The notes below the pieces were generated by a model. That model searched no databases. It was given only the letters and a program-made list of their open reading frames with translations, and was not told where the DNA came from. This document shows positions 33,918 through 40,914 of a stretch of 55,118 bases of DNA, one piece after another (the first letter of the stretch is position 1; the number at the start of each line of letters is the position of its first letter). The DNA is from an uncultured Bacteroides sp. GTDB taxonomy: Bacteria > Bacteroidota > Bacteroidia > Bacteroidales > Bacteroidaceae. Made by a program: the position numbers and the translations under genes. The stretch is from positions 1 to 55,118 of the forward strand of contig URDR01000006.1 in NCBI GenBank assembly GCA_900546645.1, given 5' to 3'.

Positions 33918-35282
33918 CTAAAACAATCCCGTCATGTATGCAGGCAAACAGAAAATATCCTTGTCTTTTCTTACATCTTTTGTGTAGAGAAGATACCTTT
34001 GCAGGATTCTTGAAGAAAATTTCTCCTGGAAAACATCAAGTGACTTATGGGACTTGTATCCGGAGGACTTCACTTCAATAGGACATATCTTATCTTTGCG
34101 GGAAAGCAGGAAATCCACCTCATAGTTACGGACAGTCTTGTTCCCGTCTTCGTCCTTGACTATTTCTTCCTGGAAAGTATAGTAGAATAATTCATTGCCG
34201 GCACTCTTGAGCATCTGGGCTATCGCATTTTCATATACATACCCCAGATCCACAGCAAGCTTATCCGAAAGAAGTTTCTGGTATATCACATTTTCTGTAT
34301 AATCGCGATCCATAAAAGCGAGTGTAACGAACAGTCCTGTATCGGCAAGGAACAACTTGAAACAATCATAATCGGCATGAAGGGAAAAACCTACACTGGG
34401 GTCATTTGCATGATAGGAAAAGTTTACCGTCATCGAATCCGCCATATCCATCAGCAACTCACCCAGTCTGGAGGCAGTTGCATTCTCAATCACGCTTCCC
34501 ACCTGATAACGCTTCGAATTTCGGGAGAGTTCTGCAGGTATTGAAGTAAACAAGCGTGAAGCACGTCCTGTCGGGTCTATTTTACGGAAATCATCAATAT
34601 AGAGTTCGAGAATATTACGTTTTACCGCATCTATGGTTGAAAAATCATTCGATTCCAAATAAGCATTTACGGCCTGCGGCATACCACCTATAAGCATGTA
34701 AAGACGAAAATTACGCATAAGGTCACGATTGACAGCATCACCCAATGATTTTAAGTTTTGGTATGAGTATCTAATCAAATCGTAGGTTTGGGATTTATTG
34801 ACAGCCCATAAAAACTCTTCGAAATCCAACGGGTACATAGAGATACGTGTTTCTTCACTCGGAATCACGATTCCTTTCACATTCTTTTTAATGGAAAGAA
34901 GTGACCCTGTTTCAATATAGTCATACCTCCGGTCCTTAACCAAGTGCTTGATGGCTTGTCGGGCCGGTGGATACAGTTGCACTTCATCGAAAATGATAAC
35001 CGATTTTCGTTCATGCAATGAAACATTGAATAGTGACTGAATCCGCAGAAAAAAGTAATCCAAATCTGAAATATGGGAGAACAATTCTTTGACTGCTGCA
35101 TCAGCTATTGAAAAATCGATGTTGATATAGGAGTCATACTCTCTACGGGCGAACTCCTCAGCAATGGTTGATTTTCCGATTCGACGTGCACCTTTTATCA
35201 AAAGTGCAGTCTGTCCATCACTTTCCTGCTTCCATTGGAGCATTCTTTCATAAATTTTGCGTTTGAATATTTTTTCGGACAT
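33918..35282 (-). CDS. AAA_14/DUF4143 ATPase
   Basis: This 454-residue protein has an AAA ATPase with Walker A GARRIGKST (about 30 to 38), Walker B VIIFDEVQ (about 93) and a sensor region ETGSLLSI. A C-terminal DUF4143 domain contains a PD-(D/E)XK-like pattern (NYEVDFLL ... ICPIEVKSS, about 390 to 420). These proteins are widespread in Bacteroidota and move horizontally; the function is uncertain, with nuclease or genome-defence roles suggested by the fold. The ATG at 35282 is used because a perfect promoter lies just upstream of it. Confidence 0.88.
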   Translation of the reverse strand: MSEKIFKRKIYERMLQWKQESDGQTALLIKGARRIGKSTIAEEFARREYDSYINIDFSIADAAVKELFSHISDLDYFFLRIQSLFNVSLHERKSVIIFDEVQLYPPARQAIKHLVKDRRYDYIETGSLLSIKKNVKGIVIPSEETRISMYPLDFEEFLWAVNKSQTYDLIRYSYQNLKSLGDAVNRDLMRNFRLYMLIGGMPQAVNAYLESNDFSTIDAVKRNILELYIDDFRKIDPTGRASRLFTSIPAELSRNSKRYQVGSVIENATASRLGELLMDMADSMTVNFSYHANDPSVGFSLHADYDCFKLFLADTGLFVTLAFMDRDYTENVIYQKLLSDKLAVDLGYVYENAIAQMLKSAGNELFYYTFQEEIVKDEDGNKTVRNYEVDFLLSRKDKICPIEVKSSGYKSHKSLDVFQEKFSSRILQRYLLYTKDVRKDKDIFCLPAYMTGLF

Positions 35283-35304
35283 ATACTGAGAGTTTATTTG
35301 ATTA

Positions 35305-35335
35305 CAAAAATACACAATATGTCGAAATCAGCAAA
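35305..35335 (-). promoter_or_regulatory. Promoter for the AAA_14 ATPase gene
   Basis: On the minus strand, TTTG (35332-35335), 19 bp, TATTTTTG (35305-35312). The -33 element lies inside the promoter-proximal copy of the repeated box at 35320-35405, so the leader is only ~16 nt. Confidence 0.8.
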
Positions 35336-35405
35336 ATGTTTTCGGCGGTTTTTGTCGAAATCAGCAAAATGTTTTTAGCGGTTTTTGTCGGAATCAGCAA
35401 AATGT
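35320..35405. repeat. Three direct repeats upstream of the ATPase gene
   Basis: Three copies of GTCGAAATCAGCAAAATGTT (third copy GTCGGAATC...) are spaced by about 34 bp (from about 35321, 35355 and 35388) and separated by TTnnGCGGTTTTT. The first copy contributes the -33 TTTG of the promoter, so a protein bound to the boxes could control it. Confidence 0.8.
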
Positions 35406-35411
35406 TTGGCA

Positions 35412-35900
35412 TCAAAAGAGATTGACGACAGTCATCCCCCTCTTCCGAGCCTCACGGCAAGTATAATAAGTCCCTCCTTTCTGTTTTCCGTCATAATAGG
35501 CAATCACAAAGTTTGAATGCTGCAGCATGAAGTCATTTCGTCTGAGCAGACATCCTTTATAATAGGTATCACTCAACACAATCACCTTGTCTGTCTTGGC
35601 AAGTATATGGTCATATCGTTGCTGTTCTGCCAAGTCCCAACGGCTGTTTTGTCCTCTGAACGGCACAACAGCTATCAGTTGCAGATAAGGAAGACGAGCT
35701 TTGAGGGAAAGAACTTCCTCCGCTGCGAGCATGTCGAAACCCAAAGCCATCCCACAGATACATTGGTACTTTCCTTCCTTGTAAGCAAGAGAAACGGCCT
35801 TTCTGAGCCGTTCTCTCACCTTATCTTTCTGTTTGGGTGCAATATTCCGATGCCCTGTAAAGGCTATGGAAGCCTCCTTTATCATAAATCTTTGTTTCAT
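35412..35900 (-). CDS. SLOG-family (DUF1273/YpsA-like) protein
   Basis: This 162-residue Rossmann-type protein has SIAFTGHRNI at the N-terminus, ICGMALGFDMLAAEEVL in the middle and TDKVIVLSD with a late NFVIAYYDG...GGTYYTCREA. This matches the SLOG superfamily (DUF1273/YpsA, related to DprA and LOG), predicted to bind nucleotides or nucleotide-derived ligands. It overlaps the upstream phosphoribosyltransferase gene by four bases, so the two are probably a functional pair. Confidence 0.82.
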   Translation of the reverse strand: MKQRFMIKEASIAFTGHRNIAPKQKDKVRERLRKAVSLAYKEGKYQCICGMALGFDMLAAEEVLSLKARLPYLQLIAVVPFRGQNSRWDLAEQQRYDHILAKTDKVIVLSDTYYKGCLLRRNDFMLQHSNFVIAYYDGKQKGGTYYTCREARKRGMTVVNLF

Positions 35901-36466
35901 TGTCTGTTTACTTTATAGTGAGTTTTAGCCAGGAAGATGCCCCCGATAACATGTGCGCCCAAATTCTCCAACTGGTCAGCATAGGTAGCCCATGTGATGC
36001 CGCGAGTGATAACATCATCAAATGTCACTACGGATTTTCCACTGAACCAATCTTCATCAAAATCGATGATATGCACTTTGCGGATTTCCTTTTCCATCTT
36101 CCGGTTTTCATGAATGGCAAGCCGTCCGCCGATTACCCTTACATGCTCATAGCCGTTGATAGCTCCGGTCAGTTCACAAACCCTTTCACAAAAAACCTTG
36201 TAACGGAGTTCGTTCTTTGAACTTGTGGATGCCGGAACTTGAACGAAAACAATATTCTTGCAGGATTCGCCGTATTGTTCCTGCATGTTTGCTGCGGTCA
36301 TTTGCGCTACCGCTTCAAAGCTTCTTCCGTCTTTGAAATCGTACACCATCTGTCTGTCGGAAATTTCCTTTTCACCGACGTTGCGAATACGCTTGGGAAA
36401 ATACTTGCAGAACCATGTCTGAGGTTTTGCCAACTGCTTCTTGAGGTTATTGTCAATCTGTGCCAT
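35897..36466 (-). CDS. Phosphoribosyltransferase-like protein (ComF-like)
   Basis: This 189-residue protein has a type I PRTase fold. VVTFDDVITRGITW (about 149 to 162) is the PRPP-binding loop with its two acidic residues, and NIVFVQVPAST (about 69 to 79) is the upstream strand. The overall form resembles ComF-type PRTases without a clear zinc ribbon. The substrate base is unknown. It is translationally coupled to the SLOG gene; ComF and DprA together serve incoming single-stranded DNA in transformation, so a parallel role in conjugation is possible (speculative). Confidence 0.75.
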   Translation of the reverse strand: MAQIDNNLKKQLAKPQTWFCKYFPKRIRNVGEKEISDRQMVYDFKDGRSFEAVAQMTAANMQEQYGESCKNIVFVQVPASTSSKNELRYKVFCERVCELTGAINGYEHVRVIGGRLAIHENRKMEKEIRKVHIIDFDEDWFSGKSVVTFDDVITRGITWATYADQLENLGAHVIGGIFLAKTHYKVNRQ

Positions 36467-36616
36467 ACGCTCTGATTTTTTTCCCTTCTGTTTTGCTGTT
36501 TTTCAGCTTGTCCGAAGGGATATTTTTTGCTTTTATCAGAGTGCTGGCAGCCCAATAAGGCAAATTCAGGGCAGAAAATACGCTCAACTTGTTTGAGGAA
36601 GATTTTCTGCAAGGGA

Positions 36617-36648
36617 TTTGACGTTTGGTGATGACAGCAATACCTTTG
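36617..36648 (+). promoter_or_regulatory. Plus-strand promoter divergent from the PRTase/SLOG operon
   Basis: TTTG (36617-36620), 20 bp, TACCTTTG (36641-36648). It shares TTTGACG and the -7 box with the promoters at 38731 and 45112. The nearest plus-strand gene starts 264 bp downstream, so a leader or small RNA may be made. Confidence 0.7.
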
Positions 36649-36862
36649 CAAAAAAATATCCTCGCAGGCAGAGATGACAAAATAGAACTGTCACCGTCTA
36701 TACCAATCCTGTTTCTGAACTTATACATCCCATAAACAGAAATCGCAAGTCATTCCCATATAAATCATTCAGGAAAGACCGAACTCACCTTGGCAACAAG
36801 TAATGAGTAATACAAAGTCTTTCAAAACATCACAATATCCCTCATTATCAAAGATTTTACCT

Positions 36863-36894
36863 ATTGTAAGAATGGACCTGCATGAGTAACTTTA
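36863..36894 (+). promoter_or_regulatory. Probable promoter for the small HTH gene
   Basis: ATTG (36863-36866), 20 bp, TAACTTTA (36887-36894). It covers the possible start codon at 36882, so the ATG at 36912 is chosen. Confidence 0.5.
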
Positions 36895-36911
36895 CACCCA
36901 AAAGAATACTT

Positions 36912-37169
36912 ATGAACTATATACAGCAAATACAAACGATTGTGATACTCCCGGAAAAAAGATATTCCGTGAAGGAAGCCTGTATCTTCCTCGGCATCCA
37001 CCGGTGTACCATCTATGACTACATCAGACATGAGGAACGTCCGCTTCCTTTTATCCGGATCCATACCGATAAAAGAGGCATCGTATTCCAGGGAAGCGAC
37101 CTGCTTGCCTATAAAGCGGCAGGTCTCCCCAAGAAAGGGCGCAAATTCAAAGACAGCACATCTCGGTAG
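36912..37169 (+). CDS. Small HTH (excisionase/MerR-like) protein
   Basis: This is an 85-residue protein with an HTH of the form YSVKEACIFLGIHRCTIYDYI (about 18 to 38) followed by a wing (FIRIHTDKRGIVFQGSDLLAY). It is one of three such small DNA-binding proteins in the element and stands alone on the plus strand. It may act as an excisionase or a local regulator of the repeated promoter modules (inference). Confidence 0.72.
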   Translation: MNYIQQIQTIVILPEKRYSVKEACIFLGIHRCTIYDYIRHEERPLPFIRIHTDKRGIVFQGSDLLAYKAAGLPKKGRKFKDSTSR

Positions 37170-37202
37170 AAGGCTGTCTTTGAATAGTAGTAGAATATGG
37201 GG

Positions 37203-37580
37203 TCAGTTCCATTGGTTCCAGGGCAAGCCTGCCAGCAATGACTTTCCGTCAGCTTCCCTCAGTTCGCAAGCCAGCAGCCACGCATCAGTCCGGATGGCAT
37301 CCATGTCGTTTACCGCCTGCTGATACCGGGAAGGAGCCATAGCACCTGACTGAATCATCCATTCCCCGGCACAAGTCTCAGGGTCAATGGCATCCACAAA
37401 GGATTCAATCTCCTTGATAAGGTTCTCCAACTTTCTATCTTTCATTTCAGCGGTGAAGGAAAACGGAACACCGCTCAAGGTTTTCCGATGGAAGTCAAAG
37501 AAAAGACTGCCATCTACACACTTTACAGAAACAGTCCAGCCAAGCAAGGCTGCAATGCTGAATACATTTTTATTTCTCAT
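37203..37580 (-). CDS. Conserved hypothetical element protein
   Basis: I do not recognise this 125-residue protein. It is soluble, with a beta-rich N-terminus (VSVKCVDGSLFFDFHRKTL) and a helical C-terminus (LENLIKEIESFVDAIDPETC; YQQAVNDMDAIRTDAWLLAC). The frame opens at a TTG (37610) inside a hairpin, so the ATG at 37580 is preferred. It is last in a four-gene minus-strand cluster of small element genes. Confidence 0.65.
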   Translation of the reverse strand: MRNKNVFSIAALLGWTVSVKCVDGSLFFDFHRKTLSGVPFSFTAEMKDRKLENLIKEIESFVDAIDPETCAGEWMIQSGAMAPSRYQQAVNDMDAIRTDAWLLACELREADGKSLLAGLPWNQWN

Positions 37581-37600
37581 AAGACATAAAGCTACATACA

Positions 37601-37633
37601 GACCTGCCAAGTCCGTGATGGATATGGCAGGTC
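37601..37633 (-). terminator. Hairpin between the DUF2958 gene and the next gene
   Basis: GACCTGCCA/TGGCAGGTC, a perfect 9-bp stem with a 15-nt loop, lies just after the DUF2958 stop. There is no T-run, so attenuation or RNA processing are alternatives to termination. Confidence 0.45.
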
Positions 37634-37657
37634 ACTTTCTTGTTACAAATCATACGT

Positions 37658-38020
37658 TCAATAACCCATTCTTGCAAGGAACTCCTGCAGACGGCTGTCA
37701 CGCAACTTTTTCAGTGGCACCGGATGGAAGTTTTCCTGCTGCCTTACTTGCAGCTTGCCGAAGCCTTGTTTGGTCAAATCCAACTCAATGTCCGAAAGTT
37801 CATTCAAAGAAATGTAGCCATACTCATCCTCCATCAGTCCGATGACGATACCGAACAGAATGGTGTCGTTTCCTTCTTTTTCACCTTCAAGGATGAACCA
37901 CCGCACACCACCGAGCGCAAAGATGGCACGGCAAATAGCGTCCTTTCCCTTGCCGTCTTGGGAATAGAGAGGATAGCCTTTCAAGGATTCCTCCAACTGC
38001 GTTGTCATAAGTCTGCACAT
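37658..38020 (-). CDS. DUF2958 family protein
   Basis: This 120-residue protein fits DUF2958: LEESLKGYPLYSQDGKGKDA, then WFILEGEKEGNDTILFGIVIG and YGYISLNELSDIEL. The family is common on plasmids and conjugative elements; its function is unknown. The ATG at 38020 begins one base after the upstream stop codon; an ATG at 38008 is also possible. Confidence 0.82.
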   Translation of the reverse strand: MCRLMTTQLEESLKGYPLYSQDGKGKDAICRAIFALGGVRWFILEGEKEGNDTILFGIVIGLMEDEYGYISLNELSDIELDLTKQGFGKLQVRQQENFHPVPLKKLRDSRLQEFLARMGY

Positions 38021-38021
38021 A

Positions 38022-38189
38022 TCAATCCAAAATTATTTCGTCTTTATAAACATCTATTTCTGCACCACTGCTGAACTGAACCACAAAACCATGTTCAGAG
38101 AGGGCTACGATAGTTCCTCGGTGGTAGCCTCGCCAAGGGGTTATCAACTCACATTGTCTGCCGTATTCGGGAAAATCATATTCGTCCAT
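38022..38189 (-). CDS. Small hypothetical element protein
   Basis: This is a 55-residue protein with an SH3-like beta pattern (RGTIVALSEHGFVVQFSSGAEIDVYKDEII), possibly a small RNA- or protein-binding barrel. The frame extends to a TTG at 38225 inside the upstream gene. The ATG at 38189 lies 7 bp after that gene's stop and is preferred. It is packed between its neighbours as an operon member. Confidence 0.6.
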   Translation of the reverse strand: MDEYDFPEYGRQCELITPWRGYHRGTIVALSEHGFVVQFSSGAEIDVYKDEIILD

Positions 38190-38196
38190 AGTCCTG

Positions 38197-38511
38197 TCAT
38201 TTAGAGGTTGGAAATTCGGGGTCAAAAATCAAGTCACACTCAATGAGCCGTTGATAGGCTTCAGTGGACAGCCGTGATGCCCACTCGTTGCGGTCATCGT
38301 ATCTTCCCTGCTGATAGTTGTATGCCAGCTGCTTCATGAAGCCGAGAAACACCTTGAACATCTGCTGTTGCAGGTAGCGGTGCGCCCTGGTCAGTTCCCT
38401 GCCAATCTGGTCAGGTGAGCACATACTGCCATTTACAAAGTTGGCAAACTCTTGTGCAAAAGCCTTGTCACGTTCGGAGATGGTAGCTCCGGATAATTCG
38501 GGATAATCCAT
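38197..38511 (-). CDS. Hypothetical helical element protein
   Basis: This 104-residue, almost entirely helical protein (FAQEFANFVNGSMCSPDQIG; RAHRYLQQQMFKVFLGFMKQ) has no recognised domain. It is first of the small-gene cluster 38511 to 37203. It sits behind the intergenic module that is also found upstream of the gene at 44915, which suggests common regulation of both clusters. Confidence 0.6.
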   Translation of the reverse strand: MDYPELSGATISERDKAFAQEFANFVNGSMCSPDQIGRELTRAHRYLQQQMFKVFLGFMKQLAYNYQQGRYDDRNEWASRLSTEAYQRLIECDLIFDPEFPTSK

Positions 38512-38519
38512 AGTCAAAA

Positions 38520-38790
38520 CAATTTAGATGGTTGTGATTCCGATTCTTCTCCCTCTTGTGAAGCCCTTTAGAGCTTCTTGGTCGGGAAAACCGTTTTTCG
38601 TGCCTTCTTACACTGCGGACACCAGGGAGAATAAGGCAAGTGTGAGGACAGAGAACTTTACGGAATACCCAATTTGGCACAAATTGTGGAAGGCTGCCGG
38701 AAAGTCCTCAGTCCGAAAGCGTCAGCGGCACTTGACGTTTCTCCCGTCCGCAGTACCTTTGCACGGATAAAACGAGTTGGACCAAGAAGT
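38520..38790. repeat. Intergenic regulatory module, copy A
   Basis: About 270 bp similar to 44920-45170 (copy B). Shared parts in order: a GAAGC...GCTTC hairpin (about 38560-38580), AAGGCAA(A/G)TGTG, CGGAATACCCAATTTGG, the palindrome AATTTG-gc-CAAATT-like site (38671-38685), TGTGGAAGGCTGCCGG, and a TTGACG/TACCTTTG promoter. Similarity is high only in blocks, so the module was kept by selection or recent copying. It separates a minus-strand gene cluster from a plus-strand transcription unit. Confidence 0.75.
38731..38761 (+). promoter_or_regulatory. Plus-strand promoter of module A
   Basis: CTTG (38731-38734), 19 bp, TACCTTTG (38754-38761). There is no plus-strand gene for more than 15 kb; the first thing transcribed is the structured repeat array at 38928-39724. 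Confidence 0.75.
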
Positions 38791-38927
38791 TCCAAAGGTT
38801 TTCAAGATTTTCCCGATTAGGACTCCAAGGGAAAGAATTAGTTCTAACAGGTCATCTCAAACATATTCCTTAGAAAGTCCGCGTAACCCAGCATCCCGAC
38901 CGTCTTGAAGATGCACATCCCCGAAAA

Positions 38928-39724
38928 CCGTTGCCGTTGTGAGAACCTACAAAGTGAAGCGAAGTGGAGCCTTGCAGGTTCTCTCTATGGCAACGGATTG
39001 GAGTTCCATTCGCAGCCAAAGCCACTCAGCCGAGCTTTGCTTGGTGTTGCAGACACGGAGCAAACCGGATGGCGCATCCTCCCCAAAAGGTCGTCACTTC
39101 CGGCATTGTATGAAATACGAATAGTCGGAAGTGGCGGCCAACATCTGTGAGCTTACTGCATAAACCATTCGATGGCTCTACTTCCGCAAGCGTCAGCCTG
39201 CGTTCGGTAGAGCCATCGAGCAAGTCATCATTTGTAGATATGTTTTCCAACCTCATTGACACTGTGAGAAACAGCTGAGTGGAGCGAAGTGAAACCCTGC
39301 TGCTTCTCTCTGTGGCAATGAACTGGAACTCCCATCAGTAGTAACAGCCTGTCAGCCGGGCTTTGCTTGGTGTCACCGACACGGAGCAAACCGGATAACG
39401 CATCCTCCCCAAAAGGTCGTCACTTCCGGCATCGCATTCAATACGATTAGTCGGAAGTGGCGGCCAACATCTGTGAGCCAGCCTCCAAAACCATTCGATG
39501 GCTCTACTTCTGCAAGCGTCAGCCTGCGTTCAGTAGAGCCATCGAGCATGTCATCATTTGTAGATATGTTTTCCAACCTCATTGACACTGTGAGAAACAA
39601 CTGAGTGAAGCGAAGCGAAACCCTGTTGCTTCTCTCTGTGGCAATGGACTGAATCTTCCATTTGTAGCAAAAGCCTATCAGCCGAGCTTTGCTTGGTGTC
39701 ATAGACACGGAGCAAACCGGATGG
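38928..39724 (+). ncRNA. Candidate structured RNA: ~2.5 tandem 326-bp units of hairpins
   Basis: The units start at 38928, 39254 and 39580 (the last is cut after two hairpins). Hairpins in order: H1 (38928-38996; 39254-39320; 39580-39646), H2 (about 39028-39068; 39354-39394; 39681-39720), H3 (CACTTCCGG/CGGAAGTG, about 39094-39133 and 39420-39459), H4 (CGATGGCTCTAC/GTAGAGCCATCG, 39170-39218 and 39496-39545). Paired changes keep stems: CAGC/GCTG in unit 2 becomes CAAC/GTTG in unit 3; the H4 inner pair C/G becomes T/A; the H3 loop stem is rebuilt. Only the last H2 is followed by ATTTTT. Plus-strand direction is inferred from the promoter at 38731 and the terminal T-run. Short minus-strand frames also cross the units, so a coding role is not fully excluded. 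Confidence 0.6.
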
Positions 39725-39748
39725 ATTTTTCGCTGTACAAAAATCCTC

Positions 39749-40648
39749 TCATCTCCATAAAGGTTCTTGTTCCCAATTATAAGGAAAACCTAGCAGACGA
39801 GTGTTTACTGAAGGGTATTTTATCAAAAGTTGTTTGAAATCAACAACAAAGGTATTGTCTGGGATAATAGAATTGAGCCAATATACCAGATAGCATAATT
39901 GTGGATAAAGAGTCTGTTCTCGAAAAGAAAAATCTGTAATCCATTTATTAGGCATACGCTCCGGCATTTTAGGCTTTACAGGAAAGACTCGGTTTGACAA
40001 TCTTGAATGATGGGCACAGCAGTTACGAAGCACGGCAAGACACTCCAACCAGCTTCGCAAGAATTTGTGATGATTCAAGCCGAACTCTCTCGCTACGGCA
40101 TGTTTAGCGGTAGCATCCGAAAAGTTAGAATAAAGTTTGGATAGTGTACCCATTGAAATAACTTCCAACGTTTTCCATACAGGGGGAAGATCAGGTTCAC
40201 TGTATCTACGAAAATGCTCTGTTATGAAGTCATCATGAGAACGCGATACTTCCTTACGGATGACAGCCAGATTTGTAGCAAAACGAGCGTCATTAAGTGC
40301 AAAAGTTTCATCCATAAACCAAAATGCACCAAAACCAGGGGAAAAATGCTTGATTATTTTTGTCCTGACCGAAACTTCTATTGTTTGAATAGCAGTAAAC
40401 AGCAATGCTCGAAGTTGCTTATCAAAAGAATACAACTTCACTATATCTGAGAAACAACTGCCTTCCCTAAATTGATGTGTGAAATGGTCTATTTCAAAGT
40501 GTTTCCAATAGCCAGCAAGACGGAAATAACTGATGGTATCAAGAACATCAATTGCTTGCTCTATATCATCAATAAGCAAACCTCTTTCTTGGAGAATTTC
40601 AATTTGCTGTTCAGTGGTTATGGCTTGATTTGTATATCTGACTCCCAT
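39749..40648 (-). CDS. Abi_2/AbiF-type abortive-infection HEPN protein, element copy
   Basis: This 299-residue homologue of the protein at 12131-13027 has matching motifs: EQQIEILQERGLLIDDIEQA, ISYFRLAGYWKHFE, LRALLFTAIQTIEVSVRTKI, WKTLEVISMGTLSKLY and the HEPN signature RNCCAHH near residue 218. The predicted role is an RNA-cleaving growth-arrest toxin against phages or competing elements, which can also stabilise the element. The ATG at 40648 follows a ~55-nt structured leader and a good promoter. The gene is convergent with the structured repeat array, whose end is 25 bp from its stop codon. Confidence 0.9.
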   Translation of the reverse strand: MGVRYTNQAITTEQQIEILQERGLLIDDIEQAIDVLDTISYFRLAGYWKHFEIDHFTHQFREGSCFSDIVKLYSFDKQLRALLFTAIQTIEVSVRTKIIKHFSPGFGAFWFMDETFALNDARFATNLAVIRKEVSRSHDDFITEHFRRYSEPDLPPVWKTLEVISMGTLSKLYSNFSDATAKHAVAREFGLNHHKFLRSWLECLAVLRNCCAHHSRLSNRVFPVKPKMPERMPNKWITDFSFREQTLYPQLCYLVYWLNSIIPDNTFVVDFKQLLIKYPSVNTRLLGFPYNWEQEPLWR

Positions 40649-40703
40649 AAATAAAAAATGTCCCGCTGGGTACGCTAATCTTACGGGAAGCGGGCGGGAT
40701 TTG
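40649..40703 (-). ncRNA. Structured leader RNA of abiF2 (abiF-RNA-like)
   Basis: On the minus strand, outer stem TCCCGC/GCGGGA (40694-40699 with 40661-40666), inner stem CGCT/AGCG (40689-40692 with 40673-40676, read in complement), then GCGTACC. The first leader (13028-13087) has the same order with TTCCGCC/GGCGGAA and ACGC/GCGT. The stems are preserved while the bases differ; GCGTACC and the TTATCTTTGCA start region are conserved in sequence. Confidence 0.65.
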
Positions 40704-40709
40704 TTGTTG

Positions 40710-40741
40710 CAAAGATAACATATTTATTTTAAACTACCAAG
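40710..40741 (-). promoter_or_regulatory. Promoter for abiF2 leader and gene
   Basis: On the minus strand, CTTG (40738-40741), 20 bp, TATCTTTG (40710-40717). Confidence 0.8.
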
Positions 40742-40856
40742 GCTTTATTTATATTGTATCTTGTTTCCTGCAAATAGCCCCAATTTTTAGCACAAAAGCA
40801 TTATCTGGCAGGTCGGACGAATATAAATAATTTATAAACCTCAATTCCCAAGTAAC

Positions 40857-40906
40857 GCAGCAGTCCTGTCATTGCTGTCTGGCACTTGCAATGACAGAAC
40901 TACTGC
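40857..40906 (-). terminator. Terminator after parB
   Basis: GCAGCAGTCCTGTCATTGC (40857-40875) pairs, with two mismatches, with GCAATGACAGAACTACTGC (40888-40906). It lies 9 bp past the parB stop. Confidence 0.7.
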
Positions 40907-40914
40907 AGAAGTTC

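Larger units (their letters stand above)
36467..36911. other. Intergenic region between divergent PRTase and HTH genes
   Basis: 445 bp with no supportable gene, although open frames on the minus strand reach into it. It holds a plus-strand promoter at 36617-36648 that does not serve the adjacent minus-strand operon, and the HTH promoter at 36863-36894. Confidence 0.5.

Noticed and set aside
36307..36728. Two overlapping minus-strand frames upstream of the PRTase gene
   Set aside because: No domain, no promoter in the right direction, and they overlap each other in different frames.
39026..39708. Two minus-strand open frames (78 and 111 codons) with repeated peptide such as STERRLTLAEVEPSNG
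   Set aside because: They lie across the hairpin units, start and end differently in each unit, and have no ribosome site or promoter. The repeat of peptide follows from repeat of DNA. Not fully excluded, because two stem-preserving changes are also synonymous in this frame.
38928..39724. CRISPR array
   Set aside because: The repeat unit is ~326 bp and itself made of hairpins; there are no short repeats with unique spacers and no cas genes. No CRISPR was seen anywhere in the window.
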